Shown one piece after another: positions 7,672-18,322 of a DNA stretch of 54,633 nucleotides. Position numbers and translations under genes: made by a program. The first letter of the stretch is position 1; each line of letters starts with the position of its first letter. The DNA lies in assembly GCF_012933445.1 (NCBI RefSeq), contig NZ_JABBNC010000051.1:1-54633 (forward strand), given 5' to 3'. Under the pieces are notes generated by a model. It searched no databases. It was not told the DNA's origin and saw only the letters and a program-made list of their open reading frames with translations. The stretch is from Actinoplanes sp. TBRC 11911. GTDB taxonomy: Bacteria > Actinomycetota > Actinomycetes > Mycobacteriales > Micromonosporaceae.

Positions 7672-8934
7672 TCACCCGGACACCGCGTAGACCACAAGAT
7701 TGTCCTTATATGACCGCAGCGAATGATCAAAAACCCCGCCGCAGGTGATCAGCCGTAGCTGCCGGTCCGGGGTCGGCCCGTAAACCCACGACGCCGGGAA
7801 TTTCGTCTTCGGATACCACGCCGTTGCGGTGACGGTGAAACGCACTATCGTGCCGCCGCGGGTGACGTCGATGTGATCACCGACGGTCAGTTCGCGCAGC
7901 CGATAGAAGATCGCCGGACCGGATTTGGAGTCGACGTGACCGGCGATCACGGCCGGTCCGGTGTCGCCCGGGGCGGTGCCGTCCGCGTACCAGCCGGCCC
8001 GGCCGAAACTCTTGGGCGGCTGAAGGGCGCCGTCGCGGCCGAGGCGGAGACTTTCCAGCGTGGTGTCCAGGTTGATCGCGGCGATCCGCACCCGGGTGGG
8101 TGGTCCTTGGGGGGCCGCGGCGACGGTCGCGAAAGGATCTCCGGAAGGCCTGGCCGGGTCGCTTGCGGCGGGTGGCGCGACGGCCCATCGGCCGAGATCT
8201 TCGCGGTCGGCCTGGTGGTGGGTCGCGGCGAGATATCCGCCGCCGGCCAGGACCGCCGCGACGGCGCCGGCCAGGGCCGGGAGGAGGAGGCCGCGCTTGG
8301 GTTTGTCGCGCACGGCAGCGGCCGGCGTGTGCGGTGCGGCCTCAACATCCTTTCGCGGTACGCCGGGAGCACCGTCAACAGCGATTTCCGGTACGCCCGG
8401 AGCACCGCCAACAGCCATTTCCCGTACGTCGGGAGCACCGTCGGCCGGCATGAGCGGAACCGGATCGGGGGTGCCGGGCGCGGCCGCTCTCAACGGTGGA
8501 ATTTCCGCGGGCTGTGGGGTCTTGAGGACGGGCCGTACCCGGCGCGGGAAGGCGATCGAGCGAGAGGCGAGCCGGGGCCAGCGTCGCGACGGTTGCCGGG
8601 GCATGCGCAGTGCCCCGGGGACCGACGCGAACGCGCGGACACCAGGGGGTTTGACCACCTTGGCCACGCCGCGAGCGGGACGGTCCAACGGTTCGGCCGC
8701 GGCGGCGTCACCGTCGGACCGCGCCGCCGCGACGGCATAGCCAACGGACGGGTCCGCCGCCACGGCGCCCTCGGACGGGCCCGCTGCCACGGCGCTGCCC
8801 TCGGGTGGGTCGGCCGCCACGGCGCCCTCGGACGGGCCCGCTGCCACAGCGCTGCCCTCGGGTGGGTCGGCCGCCACGGCGCCCTCGGACGGGCCCGCTG
8901 CCACGGCGCTGGCCTCGGGTGGGTCGGCCGTCAC
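7672..8934 (-). CDS. Class F sortase with repetitive N-terminal extension
   Basis: 420 residues from GTG 8934, the first possible start because the frame has a stop at 8986. The C-terminal 150 residues are a class F sortase: AGHVDS with catalytic His about 333, LITCGG with Cys about 398, and Arg about 407 (HSLRSYKDN). One membrane helix lies at about 214-237 (LLLPALAGAVAAVLAGGGYLAA). The first 210 residues are Ala/Pro-rich and low in complexity: three 19-residue repeats (SAVAAGPSEGAVAADPPEG type), then 13-residue repeats of EIAVDGAPGVP type. With one N-terminal membrane anchor the extension would be cytoplasmic. Sortases join surface proteins to the wall or pili; the adjacent DUF4397 gene is the likely partner. 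The true start could be any of the in-frame GTGs inside the repeats. Confidence 0.85.
   Translation of the reverse strand: MTADPPEASAVAAGPSEGAVAADPPEGSAVAAGPSEGAVAADPPEGSAVAAGPSEGAVAADPSVGYAVAAARSDGDAAAAEPLDRPARGVAKVVKPPGVRAFASVPGALRMPRQPSRRWPRLASRSIAFPRRVRPVLKTPQPAEIPPLRAAAPGTPDPVPLMPADGAPDVREMAVGGAPGVPEIAVDGAPGVPRKDVEAAPHTPAAAVRDKPKRGLLLPALAGAVAAVLAGGGYLAATHHQADREDLGRWAVAPPAASDPARPSGDPFATVAAAPQGPPTRVRIAAINLDTTLESLRLGRDGALQPPKSFGRAGWYADGTAPGDTGPAVIAGHVDSKSGPAIFYRLRELTVGDHIDVTRGGTIVRFTVTATAWYPKTKFPASWVYGPTPDRQLRLITCGGVFDHSLRSYKDNLVVYAVSG
8764..8934 (-). repeat. Three 57-bp tandem repeats at the start of the sortase gene
   Basis: Units 8764-8820, 8821-8877 and 8878-8934 are nearly identical and in frame (19 codons). 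Each ends on the plus strand with CAC, an in-frame GTG on the coding strand, so copy-number change would also change the number of possible starts. A decayed partial fourth unit may lie at 8935-8975. Confidence 0.85.
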
Positions 8935-8985
8935 GGCGTACCCCTGGGGCCTGGTGTTGGAAGGTCGGCCGGCACGGCGTACCTC

Positions 8986-9813
8986 TCAAGCGGTTTGGCG
9001 CCGGCGCCGGACGACGAAAGCCAGACCACCGGCCAGAATCGCCGCGATGGAGGCGATCAGAATCGCGGTCGGCACGCGGGATCCGGGCTGCGTGCCGCCG
9101 TCGCCGGTGGCCACGCCGCCCAGCGGGACCGTGCCCTGGCGCTTGGCGTCGACGTGCAGCTCGGGTTTCAGGCCGCCCTTGCCGTCGTCGAGCACGACCA
9201 GCGAATACACGCTGCCCGCACCGAGTGTGCACGGCAGCGTGCTGGACTTGCCGCCGCCGGACGGTTGCACCTCGACGCTCCATTTGCCGGGGTTGACCTC
9301 GCGGTACGCGGTCGTCGTGGCGAACGCGACGTTGTCGGCGATCTTGGTGCCGTTCTTGCCCTCGACGTTCAGGACCGGTGCCTGGACCGACGCCTGGATG
9401 ATCCGCACCTTGGACTTTCCGGCGTCGGGCAGTTTCAGGTCGTCCTTGAGCACGCGTAACCCCAGGTCGGCGAAGCGCCCGACGCCGGCGACCGTATACG
9501 CGCCGCCGTCGCTCACCCCGACCTCGGTGGTGATCACCGGTTTTTCGCTCGCCGGCGCGCCCTCTTTACGCATCGCGACCTGGTAGTTGCCGCTGGGCAG
9601 CCGGAGATATTGGGACATGGCCCCATATCCGACGCCGTGGAAGACTTGTTCCTTCGCCGAGCCGGACTCGGCCTTGAGATAGACGTCCACCGCCGGAGTG
9701 TCGGGCGAAAGGTGGGCGAGACGGACATAGCCGTCGCCGGCCGCGTGTGCCGGTGTCGCGTAGAGAGTGATGGCGGCGAAGGCGGCCAAAGCCGCTGTTG
9801 CACGGATGAACAC
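8986..9813 (-). CDS. Secreted/surface DUF4397 protein
   Basis: 275 residues, GTG at 9813 with GGGGG a few bases upstream. Signal peptide (MFIRATAALAAFAAITLYATPAHA) with likely cleavage after AHA; DUF4397 beta-sandwich region starting YVRLAHLSPDTPAVDVYL; a second similar half (KVRIIQASVQAPVLNV); C-terminal membrane helix (AILIASIAAILAGGLAFVV) and RRRR tail. This end looks like a wall-sorting signal (linker, helix, positive tail), but no LPxTG or LAxTG pentapeptide is visible ahead of the helix; the region reads GGTQPGSRVPTA. The sortase gene begins 51 nt downstream in the same frame after the stop. DUF4397 and class F sortase genes are commonly neighbours in actinobacteria. Confidence 0.85.
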   Translation of the reverse strand: MFIRATAALAAFAAITLYATPAHAAGDGYVRLAHLSPDTPAVDVYLKAESGSAKEQVFHGVGYGAMSQYLRLPSGNYQVAMRKEGAPASEKPVITTEVGVSDGGAYTVAGVGRFADLGLRVLKDDLKLPDAGKSKVRIIQASVQAPVLNVEGKNGTKIADNVAFATTTAYREVNPGKWSVEVQPSGGGKSSTLPCTLGAGSVYSLVVLDDGKGGLKPELHVDAKRQGTVPLGGVATGDGGTQPGSRVPTAILIASIAAILAGGLAFVVRRRRQTA

Positions 9814-9929
9814 GGGGCCCCCTGCGTGGTAGCCGCTTCAAGTGGTGACCGTTTATATCCGCCCTGTATCTGATCGCACATGGTCCGTAGCGGCAAGTTT
9901 TTGTCATACCCCGGAGGGAAGATGGGCCC

Positions 9930-14471
<4,542 letters not shown>

Positions 14472-14473
14472 CC

Positions 14474-14490
14474 AAGCCGCTGTGCGGCTT
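14474..14490. terminator. Bidirectional hairpin between lhr and the next gene
   Basis: AAGCCGC-TGT-GCGGCTT, perfect 7-bp stem with 3-nt loop, starting 3 nt after the lhr stop and touching the convergent gene's stop codon. Its A/T ends give short U-rich tails in both directions. Confidence 0.6.
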
Positions 14491-15383
14491 TAGTTGATCA
14501 GCTCTTGGTAGGCCGCCAGAACCGAACGGGTCTGCTCGGCCAGCCGGGTGCCGGCATCGGGGAGCGTCGTGGTCGCCGAGAGTTCCGCCTCGGCCGACCT
14601 GATCGCCTGGCGCATGTCCTGTTCGCGGATGAAGTCGCGGCCGGCCTCGTCCGCCCGGCGCAGGCCGGCTTCGCGGCGGGCCAGGTCGATATCCAAGTCG
14701 GACAAGGCTTCCTTCGTGGCGCGCAGCTGGGCGTTCAGGTCGTCGGACGCGGTGAACTCCGGGCGGCTGAGCTCGGCCAGGACGCCGATCAGGGTCTGCC
14801 GGCGGGACAGCAGGCCGGCCGTCTCCCACAGCGCGTCGGCCAGCATCTGCTCGGCCTCGGGTACGTCCACCAAGGACCCCAGGGCGGGCCAGGTCTCGCT
14901 GATCCGATCGGCCAGGGCAACCGCGCGGTGGAAGGCGGCGCGCTCCGAGGTCAACGTGTACTTTTCGGACCCGGCGACGCTCAACCCTCGGGACCGCAGC
15001 CGGCGCCGCAGGGGCTGGACCAGGGTGGAGGTCGCGAGCAGCAGGCCACCGCCGACCGCGTAGGCGGCCTCGACCGGCGCGTACGCCGCCGTGATCGACC
15101 CGGCGACGACGGGCGGCACGACGACGAACGCCGCGTCGATAACGGAAGCGCGAGCACGACGAGGTTCAGCGGTGCCCGCCGACACCCATTCCACCAGCGC
15201 CGCCCACGGGCGATCCACGCGCTCGGCACCGCCCATCCGCACGCGCCCCCGGGAGACGACGGTGACGTGCGCATCCCGCGCCACATAAAGCCGTCCCGCC
15301 ACAAGCCTCACCCCGAAATATCCTGATATTTCCCCCAAGGATAGGCCCGCCGAGAAGGAGAAGAGGGGGCTCAAGCGCGACAC
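14490..15383 (-). CDS. Predicted membrane protein with coiled coil
   Basis: Up to 297 residues. Not recognised. Seen: a hydrophilic N-terminus, two hydrophobic helices at about 80-125 (IDAAFVVVPPVVAGSITAAYA and AAYAVGGGLLLATSTLV), then an Ala/Glu/Arg-rich helical C-terminus (about 140-297) with likely coiled coil. GTG 15383 is the farthest start but has no ribosome site; GTG 15311 would start at VRLVAGRLYVARDAHV and leave an 18-bp palindrome (15315-15332) in the leader. The first 24 codons include an AT-rich run unlike the rest of the gene, favouring 15311. It lies 46 bp after the LLM oxidoreductase gene on the same strand and has the size and helix layout of PspM-type proteins, but no homology is claimed. 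Confidence 0.65.
   Translation of the reverse strand: MSRLSPLFSFSAGLSLGEISGYFGVRLVAGRLYVARDAHVTVVSRGRVRMGGAERVDRPWAALVEWVSAGTAEPRRARASVIDAAFVVVPPVVAGSITAAYAPVEAAYAVGGGLLLATSTLVQPLRRRLRSRGLSVAGSEKYTLTSERAAFHRAVALADRISETWPALGSLVDVPEAEQMLADALWETAGLLSRRQTLIGVLAELSRPEFTASDDLNAQLRATKEALSDLDIDLARREAGLRRADEAGRDFIREQDMRQAIRSAEAELSATTTLPDAGTRLAEQTRSVLAAYQELIN
15315..15332. promoter_or_regulatory. Perfect 18-bp AT-rich palindrome
   Basis: GAAATATC-CT-GATATTTC. Striking in about 70% GC sequence and sits 4 bp upstream of a possible GTG start (15311). Could be an operator; if translation starts at 15383 it lies inside the coding region (residues EISGYFG). Confidence 0.4.
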
Positions 15384-15429
15384 GGGCCGCAGCGCCGACG
15401 ACGCCGCGACCCGGAAACAAGGCCACGGA

Positions 15430-16356
15430 TCAGAGCTGCGGCGCCACCTCAGCCGCCACCAACTCGATCTGGTCGAGATCGCTCATGTCGTTCGTCTGCA
15501 GGAACAGCCGCTCGGTGCCCGCCGCCGCGTACTGGCCGATCGTGTCGACCGCCTCCGCGACCGTCCCGACGATGCCGCCGCCCGCGCGCATCTCGTCCAC
15601 GTCACGCCCGAGCACCTCGGCCCGGCGGCGCACCTCGGCGTCATCGCGGCCGACGCACATGACCGCCGGCGCCGAGAACACCGGCAGCGCGGTCCGCCCG
15701 ATCGCCGCGCTCGCCTCCCGAACCCGCTGGTACAACCCCGCGACCTTGGAGATCGGCACGAACGACGTGTTGTACTCATCGGCGAACCGCGCCGCCAACT
15801 CGGGCGTGCGCCGCGGGCCGGCCCCGCCCACGATCACCGGCGGGCGCGGGCTCTGCACCGGCTTCGGCAGCCCGGGCGAGTTCGTCACCTGGTAGTGCTT
15901 GCCGGCGAAGTCGAACCGCTGCCCCACCGGCGTCTCCCATAACCCGGTGATGATCTCGAGCTGCTCCTCGAGGTGATCGAAGCGCTCCGAGACGGGCGCG
16001 AACGGAATCCCGTACGCGGAATGCTCCTCGGCGAACCAGCCGGCGCCTAAACCGAACTCGACGCGACCGTTGCTCATCGCGTCCACCTGGGCGACCGCGA
16101 TGGCCAGCGGGCCGGGCATCCGGAACGTGGCCGAGCTGACCAGCGTGCCGAGGCGTAAGCGGGAAGTCTCCAGCGCCAGACCGCCCAGGGTGACCCAGGA
16201 ATCGGTCGGGCCGGGAAGTCCGTCGCCGCGCATGGCGAGCAAATGGTCAGCACGGAAGTAACCATCGAAACCGGCAGCTTCGGCGGTCTGGGCGACCCGG
16301 CGCTGGTCGTCGTAGCTAGCCCCGTTCTGGGGCTCTGTGAAGATCACGAGACGCAT
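15430..16356 (-). CDS. F420-dependent LLM-class oxidoreductase
   Basis: 308 residues, ATG 16356. Bacterial luciferase-like TIM barrel: MRLVIFTEPQNGASY start, FDGYFRADHLLAM (about 34-46), RLRLGTLVSSATFRMPGPLAIAVAQVDAMSNGRVEFGLGAGWF, then PPVIVGGAGPRRTPELAARFADEYN. These segments match the F420-dependent branch of the family common in actinobacteria; substrate unknown. All cofactor-facing motifs look intact. First gene of a minus-strand pair with the membrane protein downstream. Confidence 0.9.
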   Translation of the reverse strand: MRLVIFTEPQNGASYDDQRRVAQTAEAAGFDGYFRADHLLAMRGDGLPGPTDSWVTLGGLALETSRLRLGTLVSSATFRMPGPLAIAVAQVDAMSNGRVEFGLGAGWFAEEHSAYGIPFAPVSERFDHLEEQLEIITGLWETPVGQRFDFAGKHYQVTNSPGLPKPVQSPRPPVIVGGAGPRRTPELAARFADEYNTSFVPISKVAGLYQRVREASAAIGRTALPVFSAPAVMCVGRDDAEVRRRAEVLGRDVDEMRAGGGIVGTVAEAVDTIGQYAAAGTERLFLQTNDMSDLDQIELVAAEVAPQL

Positions 16357-16440
16357 GCATCAACCCTGCCAGACCAGGCCCGGCGCGCCCGACCAGGCCC
16401 GGCGCACACGAACCGTGCGGAGACAGTAACGTTTCTCACC

Positions 16441-17229
16441 ATGCCCGGGTATGGATGGATCAGCCTCACCACCGACTATGGAACGTTCGACGGTTTTGTC
16501 GCGGCCTGTCACGGCTCGATCGCGCGGATCGCGCCGGACGTCCGCGTCATCGACGTGACACACCACGTGCCGCCGGCCGACGTCGCGCGCGGAGCGTTCG
16601 TGCTTGCCCAGACCGCGCCGCATCTGCCGCCCTCGGTGCACGTCGCCGTGGTCGATCCGGGTGTCGGCACCGCCCGCCGCGGCATCGCGATCGCCACCCC
16701 GAACGGTGTGCTGGTCGGCCCGGACAACGGCGTGCTGATCTGGACGGCCGAGGCCCTCGGCGGCATCGAGGCGGTCCACGAACTGGCCAACAAGGACTGG
16801 TTCCTCGGCGACGTGTCGCGCACCTTCCACGGCCGCGACCTCTTCTCCCCCGCCGCGGCACGCATCGCGCTCGGCACCCCGCTGCACGACGCCGGCCCCG
16901 CGCTCGACGCGGACACCCTGGTGCGCCTGCCCGACCCGGTCGTCACGGTCGGCGACGGCTGGCTGGAGTCCGAGGTCGCCACCATCGACCGCTTCGGCAA
17001 CGTGCAACTCGCGGCGGTCGGCGGCCTGCTCGCCGGCCTGGGCCCCGACCTGGTCGTCAACGGCAACGTCCGAGCCCGCCGCGGCGCCACGTTCGCCGAC
17101 GTCGACCCCGGCGACCTGCTCGTCTTCGAGGACTCCGCCGGCCAGGCCGCCATCGCCGTCAACAACGGCCGCGCGGTCGTCGTCCTGAGCGTCCGCCCGG
17201 GCGACACCATCCGCATTTCCGAACGCTGA
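16441..17229 (+). CDS. S-adenosylmethionine hydrolase (DUF62/SAM hydroxide adenosyltransferase)
   Basis: 262 residues, ATG 16441 (MPGYGWISLTTDYG); the frame is open farther upstream but overlaps the divergent LLM gene and shows no similarity there. Family motifs: TTDYGTFDGFVAACHGSI, IDVTHHVPPADV, VVDPGVGTARRGIA, GPDNGVL, FHGRDLFSPAAA, and C-terminal IDRFGNVQLA. Members cleave SAM to adenosine and methionine using activated water. Stand-alone gene; divergent from the LLM gene with 84 bp between. Confidence 0.92.
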   Translation: MPGYGWISLTTDYGTFDGFVAACHGSIARIAPDVRVIDVTHHVPPADVARGAFVLAQTAPHLPPSVHVAVVDPGVGTARRGIAIATPNGVLVGPDNGVLIWTAEALGGIEAVHELANKDWFLGDVSRTFHGRDLFSPAAARIALGTPLHDAGPALDADTLVRLPDPVVTVGDGWLESEVATIDRFGNVQLAAVGGLLAGLGPDLVVNGNVRARRGATFADVDPGDLLVFEDSAGQAAIAVNNGRAVVVLSVRPGDTIRISER

Positions 17230-17333
17230 AAAGCTTTCCCCGGTACGGCGCGCGACGAGTCCCCTAGGTTTTACGGCCGGCCAGGCGGCAACTCAAGGCC
17301 ATACCGACCTTCCGGCCCTTGCCCCGCCAGGCT

Positions 17334-17501
17334 TCAACCCCGGCTCTCGCGCGCCGCGTCCTCTTCGACCGACAGCTCGGTCGGCGGAAGGTCGGCCTCA
17401 ACCGACTCCTCGACCTCTTCGGCAGTCCGCGCGGCGTGCTCGTGCTCGCGGATCCGCTCCACCCAGCCCGAAACGCCCTTGCCGTGTTCCTGGTTCTCCA
17501 C
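17334..17501 (-). CDS. Small acidic hypothetical protein
   Basis: 55 residues, GTG 17501: VENQEHGKGVSGWVERIREH through VEEDAARESRG. Charged and helical. Third codon positions are mostly G/C, as in real genes here, and the frame ends 88 bp ahead of nothing else on that strand. No clear ribosome site. An alternative longer overlapping frame (to 17563) has Arg/Ser-rich shadow composition and is not preferred. Function unknown. Confidence 0.45.
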   Translation of the reverse strand: MENQEHGKGVSGWVERIREHEHAARTAEEVEESVEADLPPTELSVEEDAARESRG

Positions 17502-17578
17502 GCGGGGATCATATCCGCGGCGGCGTATATCCGGCCCGCGCTGTTGTGCGGGCAACAGATCATCCACCCGGCGCGGGG

Positions 17579-18241
17579 TCAGCCGCGGCGGATGCGATCG
17601 CGGGCCTTGGCGTACACCCGCTCGCCGGCCAGGCGCCACAGCACCCGGGCCGCCGCCGGCAGCTCGGCCAGGAAGCGCAGCTTCTCGTCCGGTGACGCCT
17701 CCTCGAGGATCGCGCCCACGAAGACCAGTGCCAGCTTGCCGTTCGGGATGGACTGACGGCCGCGCTCACCGACCGCGTGCCACTCGGCGGGCGTGAGGTG
17801 CTTCTCGATCAACGGGCAGACGTCGCGCTCCTCGTCGGTGAGGTGCTCGTCGAGAGCAACCGACGCCTGGGCGATCAGATCCGCCAGCAGGTCGCGGTCG
17901 GCGGCCGACGCGGTGGCCCGCCAGCGGGGCAGCACCTCCTCGATGCCGGCCAGCGGTTCGTGCAGGCGGGCGTGCTGGGCCTCCATCCGGTTGATCAGTT
18001 CGGCGTGCAGCGTGGCCCGCGACAGCATCAGCGGCCAGACCATCTCGTCCTCGGCGAGGTGGTGGTGCTCGAGGGCGCCGGCCACGTGACCGAGGTGCTC
18101 GCCCAGGACCTCGGCGCGCGCGAGGTCGCCGGGGCGGGCCGCGCGGACGAGGCCGGGCAGGATCCGGAACTCGCGGCGGAACACCCGGTGCACCATGATC
18201 ATGTCCCAGGTGTCGGTGCGTGTGGCAGTACTCGTCGTCAT
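17579..18241 (-). CDS. Hemerythrin HHE domain protein
   Basis: 220 residues, ATG 18241 (MTTSTATRTDTWDMIMVHRVFRREF). Two-helix-pair HHE layout: H in IMVHRVFRRE, EHHHLAEDEMVWP, EAQHARLHEPL, LDEHLTDEERDVCPLIEKHL, giving the His/Glu ligands of a di-iron site. Such proteins bind O2, NO or redox signals. A C-terminal segment of about 70 residues (GRQSIPNGKLALVFVGAILEE) is typical of actinobacterial members. Divergent from the SARP-family regulator with a 11-bp direct repeat array between, so the regulator may control it. Confidence 0.9.
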   Translation of the reverse strand: MTTSTATRTDTWDMIMVHRVFRREFRILPGLVRAARPGDLARAEVLGEHLGHVAGALEHHHLAEDEMVWPLMLSRATLHAELINRMEAQHARLHEPLAGIEEVLPRWRATASAADRDLLADLIAQASVALDEHLTDEERDVCPLIEKHLTPAEWHAVGERGRQSIPNGKLALVFVGAILEEASPDEKLRFLAELPAAARVLWRLAGERVYAKARDRIRRG

Positions 18242-18263
18242 GCCGCCAGATTGGCCCGGCCGA

Positions 18264-18296
18264 CTTGCACCCGACCTGCAACCGACATGCACCGGT
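18264..18296. promoter_or_regulatory. Three 11-bp direct repeats, putative SARP operator
   Basis: CTTGCACCCGA, CCTGCAACCGA and CATGCACCGGT follow each other directly, with TGCA at exact 11-bp steps (18266, 18277, 18288). Heptameric direct repeats with an 11-bp period are the known binding format of SARP regulators. They lie between the divergent hemerythrin and SARP genes. Confidence 0.6.
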
Positions 18297-18322
18297 CCGC
18301 AAACCGCTCGTATGCTTCGGCC

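Noticed and set aside
17264..17563. 99-residue frame between the SAM hydrolase and hemerythrin genes
   Set aside because: Arg/Ser-rich shadow composition; the small frame at 17334-17501 has better codon bias.
17777..18322. N-terminal extension of the SARP gene into the hemerythrin gene
   Set aside because: The upstream frame is the complement of hemerythrin and precedes the conserved SARP start; it also spans the operator-like repeats.
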